Below, piece after piece: positions 1-8,778 of a stretch of DNA of 64,000 nucleotides. Source of the stretch: Planctomycetota bacterium (GTDB lineage Bacteria; Planctomycetota; UBA1135; GCA-002686595). The translations under genes and the position numbers were made by a program. The DNA lies in contig JANQEJ010000037.1 in the NCBI GenBank assembly GCA_028278425.1, positions 62,001 to 126,000 of the forward strand, given 5' to 3'. Each line of letters opens with the position of its first letter. Position 1 is the first letter of the stretch. Under the pieces are notes generated by a model. That model searched no databases. It saw only the letters and a program-made list of their open reading frames with translations, and was not told the DNA's origin.

Positions 1-1471
1 CGCCGTTGGTGAAGATGAACGTGCCGAAGAAGTGAATCTTCCCCAGCGTCTCGTTCATCATCCGCCCGAACATCTTCGGGAACCAGTGGTAGATCGCCGC
101 CAGGATCGCGAACACCGAGCCGGCGAACACCACGTAGTGGAAGTGCGCGACGACGATGTAGGTGTCGTGGATGTACACGTCGACCGGCGTCGCCGCCATC
201 CAGATGCCGGACAGGCCGCCGATGATGAACATCGACACGAAGGCCAGCGCGTAGAGCATCGGCGTCGTGAACCGGATGCGCGCGCCCCACAGCGTGCCGA
301 GCCAGTTGAACACCTTGATGGCCGACGGGAGCGCGATCATGATCGTCGAGACCATGAACACCATGCCGACCGTCGGGTTCATGCCCGACGTGAACATGTG
401 GTGTCCCCAGACGATGAAGCCGAGGCCGGCGATGCCCGCGATCGAGTAGACCATCGGCTTGTAACCGAAGATCGGCTTCCGGGCGTGCACCGCGATGATG
501 TCCGAGGCGAAGCCCATCGCCGGCACGACCATGATGTAGACCGCCGGGTGGCTGTAGAACCAGAACAGGTGCTGCCAGAGCAGCGGGTGGCCGCCGGCCG
601 CCGTCGCGGTCTCCGGGTTGGCCACCGCGTAGTCGACCCCGACGTTGTTCACGACCAGGTTGGTCGGCGTGAAGAAGCCGGTGTGCAGCACGCGGTCGAA
701 GAGCTGCATGAAGCCCGCCGCGGTCAGGACGGGCAGCGCGAAGAGCTGGAGGATGGCCGCGACGCCGAGCCCCCAGATCGAGAGCGGCATCCGGTAGAGC
801 GTCATCCCCGGCGCGCGCATCTTCGCGATCGTCGTGACGTAGTTGACCGCGCCCATCATCGAGGACACGCCCACCCACGTGAGCGCCAACAGCCAGTAGG
901 TCTGCGCGCTCGCCGAGCCCGGGGCCGCGCTCGTGATCGTCGAAAGCGGCGGATAGGCGGTCCAGCCCGCCGCCGGGCCTCCGCCCTCCGCGCCGAAGCC
1001 GAGCATGAGGAAGAAGATCGCGGGGAGCATGGCCCAGTAGCCCATCATGTTGAGCTTCGGGAAGGCCATGTCCGGCGCGCCGATCATCAGCGGGATGAGG
1101 AAGTTCCCGAACGCGCCCGTGAGCAGCGGGATGATGACGAAGAAGATCATCACCGTCCCGTGCATCGTGAAGAGCATCGTGTAGTACTCAGGCGAGACCA
1201 CCCTCCCCGTCTCGGGGAAGAGCAGGCGTCCGATCACCGGCATCTCCTGCCACGGGAAGGCGAGCTGCCAGCGGATCGCCATCGCCAGCAGTCCACCGAG
1301 CACCAGGAAGATCAGCCCGGTGAACATGAACTGCATCCCGATGACCTTGTGATCGGTCGAGAAGATGTACTTCCGGATGAAGCCGATCTCGTGGTGCTCG
1401 TGGTGGACGTGGACCGTCCCCTCGGGAGCGAGGCCGAGCGGGGCCGGTTCGGCGCTGGGGGGGGGATTCAT
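1..1471 (-). CDS. ctaD: Cytochrome c oxidase subunit I (partial, C-terminus beyond window)
   Basis: Catalytic haem-copper subunit of an aa3-type terminal oxidase in the inner membrane, reducing O2 to water and pumping protons. The reading frame from ATG at 1471 is open to base 1 (490 codons seen). After a His-rich N-terminal tail it reads through typical COX1 helices, including MHGTVMIFFVIIPLLTGAFG, the CuB-site segment WQHLFWFYSHPAVY, and later GHHMFTSGMNP and HDTYIVVAHFHYVVFAG. The YS before HP, in place of the usual glutamate (GHPEVY), marks an A2-type oxygen reductase; this subclass assignment is inference from family knowledge. The start overlaps the COX2 stop as TGATG, so translation is probably coupled. 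The end of the gene is not visible. Confidence 0.96.
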   Translation of the reverse strand, partial: MNPPPSAEPAPLGLAPEGTVHVHHEHHEIGFIRKYIFSTDHKVIGMQFMFTGLIFLVLGGLLAMAIRWQLAFPWQEMPVIGRLLFPETGRVVSPEYYTMLFTMHGTVMIFFVIIPLLTGAFGNFLIPLMIGAPDMAFPKLNMMGYWAMLPAIFFLMLGFGAEGGGPAAGWTAYPPLSTITSAAPGSASAQTYWLLALTWVGVSSMMGAVNYVTTIAKMRAPGMTLYRMPLSIWGLGVAAILQLFALPVLTAAGFMQLFDRVLHTGFFTPTNLVVNNVGVDYAVANPETATAAGGHPLLWQHLFWFYSHPAVYIMVVPAMGFASDIIAVHARKPIFGYKPMVYSIAGIAGLGFIVWGHHMFTSGMNPTVGMVFMVSTIMIALPSAIKVFNWLGTLWGARIRFTTPMLYALAFVSMFIIGGLSGIWMAATPVDVYIHDTYIVVAHFHYVVFAGSVFAILAAIYHWFPKMFGRMMNETLGKIHFFGTFIFTNG

Positions 1472-2316
1472 CAGTCCGCCTCCGCGAGGTCGTCGGTTCC
1501 GTTGCTGTAGAGGGCGTCGCGCTGGTCGGCGAGCCACCTCTCGAATTCATCCTTCGGGATCACGTGGACCCGGCCGGCCATCTTGTAGTGGCCCCAGCCG
1601 CAGAGCTCCGCGCAGATCAGGTCGTAGCTCCCCTCCTCCGCCTGGAACCAGACGGGGATGGTCAAGCCGGGCACCGCGTCCTGCTTGAGCCGGAACTGCG
1701 GCACGAAGAAGGCGTGGAGCACGTCCCGCGACTTCAGGTGGAAGACGACGGGCGTGTCCGCCGGCACGTAGATGTCGTACGCCGACTCGATCACGTCGAC
1801 GCCGTCGAAGTTGCCCGAGGGATCGGCGTAGCGCGCGCGCCAGTCGAACTGGCTCGCGTAGACCTCCATCAGCGGCTGCTCCGCCGAGTAAGGGCCCTCG
1901 GTCCCGTCGGGGAACTTGCCCATGTGGCTCGTGAACTTGATCTCGGCCCAGGCGCCCATCTGGGAGAACGCGATGATCAAGAGCAGCACCGACGGTACCG
2001 CGGTCCAGATCAGCTCCAGCTTGTGGTTGCCGTGGGAGAACCACGCCTTGGACTTGCGCGGCTTCCCGTACCAGAAGATGCACCAGACCAGGATCCCCTC
2101 GGTCAGGACGAACGTGATCCCGACCATCCAGAGGATCAGGTTGAAGAGCTGATCGATCTTCGGGCCGTAGGTGGAGACGTTCTCCGGGAACCACGCGGCG
2201 TAGACCTCCGGCCACCATTTGCCGGGGTAGGCGGAGCCGACAAAGGTCCACACGCCGAGGATCGGCACCAGGAGGAAGAGGATCGTGGTCGCGATCCGCA
2301 GGACGAGTTCCTTCAT
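1471..2316 (-). CDS. ctaC: Cytochrome c oxidase subunit II
   Basis: CuA-carrying subunit that takes electrons from cytochrome c and passes them to subunit I. The 281-residue protein has two N-terminal membrane helices (about 8-28 and 58-82), the QFDWRARY segment resembling the aromatic electron-entry region, and a cupredoxin domain with the CuA ligands H201, C235, E237, C239, H243 and M246 (CAELCGWGHYKM). No fused cytochrome c domain is present, unlike caa3 oxidases; the upstream dihaem lipoprotein may supply this function. A GGGAG Shine-Dalgarno sequence lies just before the ATG. It sits 15 nt behind the cytochrome gene and overlaps ctaD by one base. Confidence 0.96.
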   Translation of the reverse strand: MKELVLRIATTILFLLVPILGVWTFVGSAYPGKWWPEVYAAWFPENVSTYGPKIDQLFNLILWMVGITFVLTEGILVWCIFWYGKPRKSKAWFSHGNHKLELIWTAVPSVLLLIIAFSQMGAWAEIKFTSHMGKFPDGTEGPYSAEQPLMEVYASQFDWRARYADPSGNFDGVDVIESAYDIYVPADTPVVFHLKSRDVLHAFFVPQFRLKQDAVPGLTIPVWFQAEEGSYDLICAELCGWGHYKMAGRVHVIPKDEFERWLADQRDALYSNGTDDLAEAD

Positions 2317-2331
2317 GGCTTCTCCCGCGGC

Positions 2332-3699
2332 CTAGTGGCCGCCCTCCCCTGCGCCGTTTTCGTGCGACCCGAGGAAGCGCACGTAGTGGACGATCGCCCA
2401 GAAGTCCTCGTCGGACAAAAGCCGGTTCCCCGAGGGGTCGGTCAACGTGGTCTGCGCAGGCATCGGCGTGCCGTTGATCCCCGCGTGGACGCGCCGATAG
2501 ATGTCGATCGGACGCCGGCCGAAGCGATACACACCGCGCGTCAGGTCGCGCGGAGCGATCTCCTCGCCCCAGTCATCCTTGATCGGGACCATTTCCTGCG
2601 TCTCCGGATCCTGCTCCTTGGCCGACGGGCCGTTGCCGCGGCCGTCGATGCCGTGGCAGCTCGCGCAGTTGGCGGTTGCCTCGTCGTTGAAGAGCTCGCG
2701 GCCGCGAGCGATCATCTCCTGGCTCGCGGGCGGCACTTCGCCGTCGTAGGTGATCACGTAGTCGTCCGCCGAACGCCACTTGTCCCACTCCGACTCGTAG
2801 TTCTCGATCACGCCGTCGAGCGTGATCCCGCCCTCGTCGTAGTCGTAGTCGACCGCGGCGAGCTCCTCGACCCGTCCCCGGATCGAGAGCAGGCGCACGT
2901 AATCGACCAAGCCGTGGAGCTGCGCGTCCGAGAAGCGGCGGAAGGACGGCATCGAAGTCGTGTAGACGCCTTCGCTCAGAATGCGGAAGACGTCCTGGCG
3001 CCGGGGACGGGCCTTGTCGCGCAACGCGGTGAACTTGAAGATCCCCCGGCGGTAGTCGCGCGGTCGCGGGTTCAGGAAGTCGGCGGTCGGCCCGTCGCCG
3101 CCGCCCTCGACGCCGTGGCAGTGGAGGCACTGCTGGCGGTACATCTCCGCGGACTCCCGCAGGGTCGGGTAGTAGTTCTGGAGGTCGTACACCCAACGCT
3201 CCTGGATCTCCGCGATCAGCGCGTCGACGTCCGACTCTTCGTCCGCTCGCGCCTCCTCGATGGCGGCCATGTCGTCCTTCCACCAGCGCCGCAGGTCGAT
3301 CGCCTCGCGCGGCAGGTCGACGTCGTCGAATTCGCCGGCCTCGACGTGCGCGATCGCCTTCGCGAAGCGACGGCCGTTGTCGGCGAGCATCGCTTCGAGC
3401 TCCGCTTCGGTCAGGTCGTCGACGCCCGAGTTCGGGTTGAAGTCGTCGTCCAGGAGCTCCTCGGTCAGGAAGAACCCCGGGTTGGACGGCGTGCCGAAGA
3501 GCATCTCCAGCGCCCCGCGCAACTGGTCCTGCGCGGTCGGGTCACCCAGGTACTCGTCGAAAGCCGGGTCGTCGGAGAACTTCGGATTGAGGTTGAAGCG
3601 CAGCTCGGGCGGTTCGGGCTCGATCTTGCAGCCCAAGGAGACGCCGAGCGACGCGACCGCCACGGCGGCTGCGGCGCGGGAGAGTCTCATCGAGGTCAT
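2332..3699 (-). CDS. Dihaem c-type cytochrome lipoprotein
   Basis: Predicted membrane-anchored periplasmic electron carrier. From ATG at 3699 (455 aa) there is a lipoprotein signal with lipobox Cys at residue 24 (GVSLGC), an acidic region of about 160 residues without haem motifs, then two class-I cytochrome c domains. Haem sites are CLHCH at 191-195 and CASCH at 345-349, with likely axial methionines at 250 (MPSF) and 413 (MPAQ). The frame stays open 50 codons upstream, but this start places the signal peptide at the N-terminus. It is first in the run with ctaC and ctaD, so it probably donates electrons to that oxidase. It could also be related to the cytochrome subunits of alternative complex III; no other subunit of that complex is in view. 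Confidence 0.9.
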   Translation of the reverse strand: MTSMRLSRAAAAVAVASLGVSLGCKIEPEPPELRFNLNPKFSDDPAFDEYLGDPTAQDQLRGALEMLFGTPSNPGFFLTEELLDDDFNPNSGVDDLTEAELEAMLADNGRRFAKAIAHVEAGEFDDVDLPREAIDLRRWWKDDMAAIEEARADEESDVDALIAEIQERWVYDLQNYYPTLRESAEMYRQQCLHCHGVEGGGDGPTADFLNPRPRDYRRGIFKFTALRDKARPRRQDVFRILSEGVYTTSMPSFRRFSDAQLHGLVDYVRLLSIRGRVEELAAVDYDYDEGGITLDGVIENYESEWDKWRSADDYVITYDGEVPPASQEMIARGRELFNDEATANCASCHGIDGRGNGPSAKEQDPETQEMVPIKDDWGEEIAPRDLTRGVYRFGRRPIDIYRRVHAGINGTPMPAQTTLTDPSGNRLLSDEDFWAIVHYVRFLGSHENGAGEGGH

Positions 3700-3946
3700 T
3701 CGGTTGGGGTTGGTCGCGCGGGGATCCAGGACCGGCGTTGGGTGTCCCGGCGTGCGGCAGCGCCGGAAACGGATGGGGATGGGCCCTTCCAGGGCTGGGC
3801 GGACGCTGATTTTTGGCGGCAAGTCTGGCGGCCTGACCGTTCCTGTCAAGGCGAAGCGGGGGGAGGCCGCCGATCCGGGCCCCCACCGATCGGGCCGGGA
3901 TTGTCCCCGGGGCGGGAACCCGACTCAAGCGCCAAGCGGCGCCGGC

Positions 3947-4324
3947 TCAGCTCTTGGCGTCGGACTTCCGCACTCTGTGGACGCGGGCGGTCTCCAAGAG
4001 CCCGATCACGACTCCCAGGAGCATCGTGAGGAACCAGAACCCCTGCCGGTCCTCGGCGCTCGCGTCGGCGCACTGCGTCATCAGGAGGGCGAGCGGAGCG
4101 GGGCCACACACGATGCCGGCGAGAAAGTAGGCCCAGGGAGCGACCCGGAAGAGCCGGATGAGACCGAGCACGGCCGCGCCGTAGGCCAAGCCGACGAGCA
4201 GGAGCCCGATCCGGCTCGCCTCCGGCTCGGCGATCCGGATCGCCAGTGTGCCGAAGCCGCCGGCGAGCATCGCCGGCGTCATCCCGCCGAGCGCTCTCCA
4301 GAATTTAGACAGGCAGCCGGTCAC
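3947..4324 (-). CDS. Hypothetical small integral membrane protein
   Basis: A 125-residue protein that I do not recognise. It shows about four hydrophobic stretches (roughly residues 14-30, 38-58, 64-82, 93-110) and a basic C-terminal tail (ARVHRVRKSDAKS). It lies only 3 nt behind the anti-sigma factor gene and ends a minus-strand run of sigma factor, anti-sigma factor and this gene, so it may belong to that regulatory unit. The 247 bp between it and the cytochrome start show no other gene. Confidence 0.65.
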   Translation of the reverse strand: MTGCLSKFWRALGGMTPAMLAGGFGTLAIRIAEPEASRIGLLLVGLAYGAAVLGLIRLFRVAPWAYFLAGIVCGPAPLALLMTQCADASAEDRQGFWFLTMLLGVVIGLLETARVHRVRKSDAKS

Positions 4325-4327
4325 CCC

Positions 4328-4807
4328 TCAGCCCTCGTCAACGCCCAGGTCGAGGAGCCCCGTCCAGTCCGGGAAGCGGATCTCGACGTCCGGCACGAGG
4401 GCCTCGATCGGGTCCACCGCGGTCGAAGGCGCCAGCCCTCCGGCGACGAGGCCGACCAGGAGGACGAGCGCCGCCGCCGCGGTGCCGAACGAGGCCAGCG
4501 CCCCGCCGGCGACGCGCCGGAACCGCCGGCGGCGCGCGCCGGCCGCCGCCGCGTCCAGGCGGGCGTCCAAGCCCTCGAGGGCGAAGGCCAGCTCCGGGCT
4601 CCGCTCGACGGCGTCCACCGCGGCGGCGTCGCGCACGGCGGCGTGGACGTCCCGCCAGCGCTCGCGCTCCCGCCGGCATCCGGCGCAGGCTTCGAGGTGC
4701 CCGCGATCGAGCGCGGCTTCCAGCTCGGTGAGCCCTCCGTCGAGCAAGCGGTCGAGCCGCCCGCGGACGCGCTCGCAGCCGCGTCCTTCGAGTTCGTCGT
4801 GGTTCAT
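4328..4807 (-). CDS. Zinc-finger-type transmembrane anti-sigma factor
   Basis: Predicted membrane-bound inhibitor of the ECF sigma factor encoded just upstream. From ATG at 4807 the product is 159 aa. The N-terminal cytoplasmic part carries the ZAS-like H-x3-C-x2-C motif (HLEACAGC, about residues 36-43). A basic linker and a single transmembrane segment (about 104-126) follow, then a short extracytoplasmic tail of about 30 residues. The ATG overlaps the sigma factor stop as ATGA, the usual coupling for sigma/anti-sigma pairs. The short outer domain leaves little room for a sensor, so the inducing signal cannot be guessed. Confidence 0.85.
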   Translation of the reverse strand: MNHDELEGRGCERVRGRLDRLLDGGLTELEAALDRGHLEACAGCRRERERWRDVHAAVRDAAAVDAVERSPELAFALEGLDARLDAAAAGARRRRFRRVAGGALASFGTAAAALVLLVGLVAGGLAPSTAVDPIEALVPDVEIRFPDWTGLLDLGVDEG

Positions 4808-5526
4808 GGGTCCGATCGGTCCAGGACGGATTTCAGGCGCCGGATCGCCTGGTAGTAGTTGGCGCGCGAGCTCTCCTCGGTGATGCCGAGCGCGGCGGCG
4901 ATCTCCGCGTGCGTGAGGTCGTGGTTCACGCGCAGGTCCACCACCTGTCTTTGCCGGCTCGGAAGCCGCGCGATCTCCACGCGCACGCGGTTGCGGACCT
5001 CGCACTCCTCGAGCTCGGTCCCCACCGGAACGCCGTCGGCGGGCAGATCCGCCGACGCCTCCTCGGCGCCGGCGTCGAGCGAAGCGGGCGCCGGGCGACG
5101 GTGGCGCTGGCGCGCGAGGTTGAGCGCGATGGAGAGCACCCACGAGCGCAGCCGGTCCGGCTCGCGCAGATCGGCCAGCCGCTCGAAGGCCCGCGTCCAG
5201 GTCTCCTGGAAGATCTCCCGGGCGTCCTCGGCGTTCCGGACCAGGGAGCGGAGCGTTCCCCAGACCGGGGCGGCGTGTCGTCGGAGCAGAACATCGAAAC
5301 TCTCGCGGTCCCCCGACAGGACCCGGACGATGATCTCGCGGTCGTTGGGTTCCAAGCTCTCACTGTCCGGGCGCCGGGGCCCGCAGCGGACGGACGGCTC
5401 GGCGCCGCGTGAAACGGGACCCGGCGGGCGGGGCGTCCCCGGATCGGTCGGCGGCCTGAACCCTAGAGCATCCAACGACTTGCGTCGACGGGGCGACTCC
5501 TCCCGGACGCTCCACCGGGGCTCCAT
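4804..5526 (-). CDS. ECF-type RNA polymerase sigma factor
   Basis: Group IV sigma factor that redirects RNA polymerase. Region 2 (FDVLLRRHAAPVWGTLRSLV... EIFQETWTRAF) and region 4 with a helix-turn-helix (LPSRQRQVVDLRV... HAEIAAALGITEESSRANYY) are intact. Translation from ATG 5526 gives 240 aa with a Pro/Arg-rich N-terminal extension. A TTG at 5355 would give 183 aa, the usual family length, so the start is uncertain. A TAGAAG box 9 nt before the ATG is a weak argument for the longer form. It is coupled by ATGA to the anti-sigma factor and divergent from the ygfZ-like gene. Confidence 0.9.
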   Translation of the reverse strand: MEPRWSVREESPRRRKSLDALGFRPPTDPGTPRPPGPVSRGAEPSVRCGPRRPDSESLEPNDREIIVRVLSGDRESFDVLLRRHAAPVWGTLRSLVRNAEDAREIFQETWTRAFERLADLREPDRLRSWVLSIALNLARQRHRRPAPASLDAGAEEASADLPADGVPVGTELEECEVRNRVRVEIARLPSRQRQVVDLRVNHDLTHAEIAAALGITEESSRANYYQAIRRLKSVLDRSDP

Positions 5527-5581
5527 GGGGGGCTTCTTCTATCCTCGTGCGGCCCCATTTCGAACCCGACCCGTCCCGTCG

Positions 5582-6685
5582 ATGCAGAGCTCCCCCCTCC
5601 TCGCCCTCCACGAGCAAGCCGGCGCCCGGCTGGCCCCACGCCCGGAGGCTCCGGACACGACCTCCGTCCTGACCTTCGGGGACGTCCCGGCCGAATACCG
5701 GGCGGCCCAGGAGGCCTGCGCGCTCCTCGACGACACCGACGGCGGAGCCGTCCGCGTCGGCGGGAGCGACGCGGCGGCCTTCCTCCACCGGCTGCTCGCC
5801 AACGACGTCCGCGGGCTCGAGGCGGGCGGCGGAAACCGCAACCTCCTCCTGACGGGGAAGGGCAAGATCCGCTTCGACTTCGCGCTCTTCCATCGCGGCG
5901 AGGACTTCCTGCTTCACACGTCGCCCGGTAGCGCGGGCGGTTTGGTGGCGGCGCTCGACATGTACCTCTTCAACGAGGACGTCCAGCTCGAAGACAAGTC
6001 GGAAGAGACCGCCCCGATCTCGCTCTGCGGCCCGCGGGCCGCAGAGGTCCTCGGAGCCGCTCTCGGCGAGTCCCCGCCCGAAACGGACTACGCGTGGAAG
6101 GAGATCCCCTACCGAGACCGCCGGGCGTTCGTGGCGGCGGTGCCGGTGGCCGGCTCCCCCGGCTTCCGCGTGGACGCCGGTCCCGAAGCGGCGGCGAGCC
6201 TTTGGAGCGCGTTCCGCGAGGCGGGCGGCGAGCCGATCGGCATCGCGGCGCGCGACATCCTTCGCGTCGAAGCCGGCGCGGCGCTCTACGGCGTCGACGT
6301 CAGCGACGAGATCTACCCGCAGGAGGCGCGGCTCGAGGCGGGCTTCAACCTCTCCAAGGGCTGCTACATCGGCCAGGAGGTGGTCGCGAAGATCGACACC
6401 TACGGCGGGCTCAACAAGCGCCTCATGGCTCTGCGCGTTTCCCACGACGACCCGGTGCCCCCCGGAACCCGGCTCCTGTTCGAGGAGGAAGGCCGGGAAC
6501 GCAACCTCGGCGTGACGACGTCGTGGGCGTACTCGTTCGTCCTCGACACGGGGCTCGTGCTCGCCTACGTCAAGCGGAGGCACCAGGACGTCGGGGTGAC
6601 GTTCAAGCTGGGCGACACGGGCGCCGAAGCGACCATCGTCGCCATGCCCGTCCGCGCTGGCGCAGTGACGCCGGCGGAGGCATAG
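5582..6685 (+). CDS. ygfZ: YgfZ/GcvT-like folate-binding protein
   Basis: Tetrahydrofolate-dependent accessory protein that in known bacteria supports assembly or repair of iron-sulfur enzymes. The 367-residue product has the aminomethyltransferase-like fold sequence pattern throughout. It carries the YgfZ signature KGCYIGQE near residue 259, whose cysteine separates this family from true glycine-cleavage T proteins. No glycine cleavage partners (GcvH, GcvP) are nearby, which agrees. The ATG at 5582 was chosen because the homologous region begins soon after it; the frame is open far upstream, through the sigma gene on the other strand. It ends 3 nt from the convergent DUF3108-like gene. Confidence 0.9.
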   Translation: MQSSPLLALHEQAGARLAPRPEAPDTTSVLTFGDVPAEYRAAQEACALLDDTDGGAVRVGGSDAAAFLHRLLANDVRGLEAGGGNRNLLLTGKGKIRFDFALFHRGEDFLLHTSPGSAGGLVAALDMYLFNEDVQLEDKSEETAPISLCGPRAAEVLGAALGESPPETDYAWKEIPYRDRRAFVAAVPVAGSPGFRVDAGPEAAASLWSAFREAGGEPIGIAARDILRVEAGAALYGVDVSDEIYPQEARLEAGFNLSKGCYIGQEVVAKIDTYGGLNKRLMALRVSHDDPVPPGTRLLFEEEGRERNLGVTTSWAYSFVLDTGLVLAYVKRRHQDVGVTFKLGDTGAEATIVAMPVRAGAVTPAEA

Positions 6686-6688
6686 GGA

Positions 6689-7633
6689 TCAGCCGACGGG
6701 CCTGAAGCCCTTCGGCGTGCCGCTGTAGCTCTTGAGCACGACGTCGACCGCGAGGTCGATCAAGCCGATCGGGATGTCGCCGGTGACCCGCACCGGGACG
6801 CCGGTCTTGCGGTCGACCCAGAGCTCGATGGAGCCGTGGATGCCGAAGAGCCCCTCGAAGGTCTTCTCCTTCTCCGACGTGTCGTCGGTGACCTCGCCGG
6901 GATAGGGGCGCGGCTCGAGCAGGATCTTCACGGTTTCGAACCTCCCGGCCGCGGTCTCCTGCACGGACACCTCGCCGCGCCGCAGTCGGATCTCCCAGAG
7001 ATCGAGCTTGTCGGCGATCGGGAAGACCATCGAGTCCAGATCCTCGCGGATCATCGTCCGCGCGTAGTAGACCGCCGTGAGCATGTCGAGCGGCTCCACC
7101 GAGAGCTCGCGGTCCCGCGGGTCCTTCCAGATGCGCGTCCCCGGCGGCGCGCCGTGGTGCGTGTCGCGGCGATAGCGCAGGTAGGACCGCCCGTCCTTCC
7201 AGCCGATCGAGTTCTCGCGGCGGCGGTTCTTCGAACCCTCCTGCTTGTAGTTGTAGACGATCCACGGCCACTCGACGGGATGGACCCGCGACTCGATCGT
7301 GGCGTCCATCGAGTACAGCTTGTAGTCGCCCCGCGCGTGGACGCGCATCCACGCGGTCTCGCGCTTCGTCTCGCCGCCGCCGTTGGTCCCGAGCAGGAGC
7401 ACCGACTCGCGATAAGGCTCGACGCCGGCGGACATGGTGACGTTGCCCACCGGCGCCTCGACGATGCCCAGCCCGACGCGAACCCGGTACCTCAGGTGCT
7501 CGCCGCGCGGCAGCACGAGCGCGTACTCCGACTTCCCCCAGTCGATCGTCAGGGTGTCGTCCGCCGCCGGCTCGTCCTGGGCCGGGCCGAGGCAAGCCAG
7601 CATCGCGAGCGCTGCGGGGACGAGCGGGTACAT
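6689..7633 (-). CDS. DUF3108-like secreted protein
   Basis: A 314-residue exported protein resembling the DUF3108 family of periplasmic beta-rich proteins with no established biochemical role. The N-terminus is a signal sequence (about 18 residues) with a cysteine at 14 that may make it a lipoprotein. Family-like features are the early LRYRVRVGLG strand, the central GTRIWKDP/YYARTM region, and the C-terminal segment GSIELWVDRKTGVPVRVTG followed by a final KSYSGTPKGF. It stands alone between convergent ygfZ and the leucine-dehydrogenase-like gene, which is 25 nt upstream on the same strand. Confidence 0.78.
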   Translation of the reverse strand: MYPLVPAALAMLACLGPAQDEPAADDTLTIDWGKSEYALVLPRGEHLRYRVRVGLGIVEAPVGNVTMSAGVEPYRESVLLLGTNGGGETKRETAWMRVHARGDYKLYSMDATIESRVHPVEWPWIVYNYKQEGSKNRRRENSIGWKDGRSYLRYRRDTHHGAPPGTRIWKDPRDRELSVEPLDMLTAVYYARTMIREDLDSMVFPIADKLDLWEIRLRRGEVSVQETAAGRFETVKILLEPRPYPGEVTDDTSEKEKTFEGLFGIHGSIELWVDRKTGVPVRVTGDIPIGLIDLAVDVVLKSYSGTPKGFRPVG

Positions 7634-7658
7634 CGGTGTGGGTGATAAGGCTCCGGAG

Positions 7659-8726
7659 CTAGTTTTTCGAGAGGGTCGCCCTGGCGGCGCGGCGCTCGGC
7701 GATCCGGCGCTCGGCCTCCTCCGCGGCGACCCGCGCGGGCGGGCGGGCCTCCGCGGCGGCCCTACGAAGGACTTCGGCCGCCACGGACCCGATCCTGCGC
7801 CCGATTTCGTCCTTGCCCGCCGGTTCCCCCCGGAGGTGGAAGGTCGCCCCGCGGATCACGGCGCCCGAGTTGATGACGAAGTCGGGGACGTAGAGGATCC
7901 CGCGCTCGTGAAGCTGGTCGCCGTGGCGCGACTTCGCCAGGACGTTGTTCGCGGCTCCCGCGACCGCCCGGGCGGCGAGCCGGCGGATCGTCACGTCGTG
8001 CAGAACGCCCCCCATCGCGCAGGGGCAGAACACGTCGGCTTCCGCCTCGAACTCGGTGCCGGGTTCCAGGAGCTCGATCCCGAGCTCCCGCTCCGCGGCC
8101 GCGGCGCGCTCCGCGTCCAGCTCCGTCGCGCGGACGCGCGCGCCGCGCTCGGTCAGGAGGCGCGCCATGCCGCGCCCCACGTTGCCGAGCCCCTGGATCA
8201 CGACCGTGCGGCGCGGCCAGTCCTCCTCGCCGTCGAGCTGGCAGAGGGCAGCCGCGACGCCGGCGAAGGCACCGGAGCACGTGGCGCCGGTCAGGTCGCC
8301 GGGTCCTTCCTCCCCCGGCGGGGTGACGTGGCGGGTCGCCGCGGCGACCCAGCCGAGCTCCCGCTCTCCCGTTCCGACGTCCGGGCCGGCGTAGTAGCGG
8401 CCGCCGAGGCGCTCGATCGACACCCCGAGCTCGCGGTAGACGCGCTCCAGATCGAGGCCGGGCCGATCGAGCAACACGAGCTTGCCGCCGCCCCCGGGAA
8501 GGCCGGCCAGCGCCACCTTCCACGACATCGCGAGCGACAGCCTCAGGCAGTCGAGCAACGCCGCTTTCTCCGTGGCGTAGGCGAAGCGGCGGATGCCGCC
8601 GAAGGCCGGACCGCCGCTCGTGTCGTGGAGGGCGAGGAAGGCCCTCAAACCCGACTCGCGGTCCTGGAAGGCGACGACTTCCTCGAAGTCCTCGCGCGAC
8701 ATCGCATCCAGGATGTGGACCGCCAC
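7659..8726 (-). CDS. Leu/Phe/Val/Glu dehydrogenase family protein (leucine-dehydrogenase-like)
   Basis: NAD-dependent oxidative deamination of a branched-chain or aromatic amino acid is expected. From GTG at 8726 the protein is 355 aa, close to the roughly 360 of leucine dehydrogenases and shorter than glutamate dehydrogenases. Visible motifs are the substrate-domain segment GPAFGGIRR, the lysine in MSWKVALAGLPGGGGK (glycine-rich catalytic loop), AGPDVGTGERELGWV, and the Rossmann fingerprint GLGNVGRGMARLL followed by an acidic residue. The frame is open further upstream but that part overlaps the divergent gene. A TACAAT box lies 6 nt before the GTG. Exact substrate cannot be read from sequence. 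Confidence 0.88.
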   Translation of the reverse strand: MAVHILDAMSREDFEEVVAFQDRESGLRAFLALHDTSGGPAFGGIRRFAYATEKAALLDCLRLSLAMSWKVALAGLPGGGGKLVLLDRPGLDLERVYRELGVSIERLGGRYYAGPDVGTGERELGWVAAATRHVTPPGEEGPGDLTGATCSGAFAGVAAALCQLDGEEDWPRRTVVIQGLGNVGRGMARLLTERGARVRATELDAERAAAAERELGIELLEPGTEFEAEADVFCPCAMGGVLHDVTIRRLAARAVAGAANNVLAKSRHGDQLHERGILYVPDFVINSGAVIRGATFHLRGEPAGKDEIGRRIGSVAAEVLRRAAAEARPPARVAAEEAERRIAERRAARATLSKN

Positions 8727-8732
8727 GGGGGG

Positions 8733-8738
8733 ATTGTA
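8733..8738 (-). promoter_or_regulatory. -10-like TACAAT box, probable leaderless promoter
   Basis: TACAAT on the minus strand, 6 nt upstream of the GTG of the leucine-dehydrogenase-like gene, with no Shine-Dalgarno between. One of about a dozen TANNNT boxes placed 6-10 nt before starts in this window. Confidence 0.5.
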
Positions 8739-8778
8739 CCCTGGGAAGATCCCGGCCCTTTGCGCGTCGGAGCACCCC

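Noticed and set aside
1564..4029. Long plus-strand frame (821 codons) opposite the cytochrome and COX2 genes
   Set aside because: It is the antisense shadow of high-GC coding DNA. The translation is Arg/Val/Asp/Leu-rich with no domain, while the other strand has clear COX2 and haem motifs.
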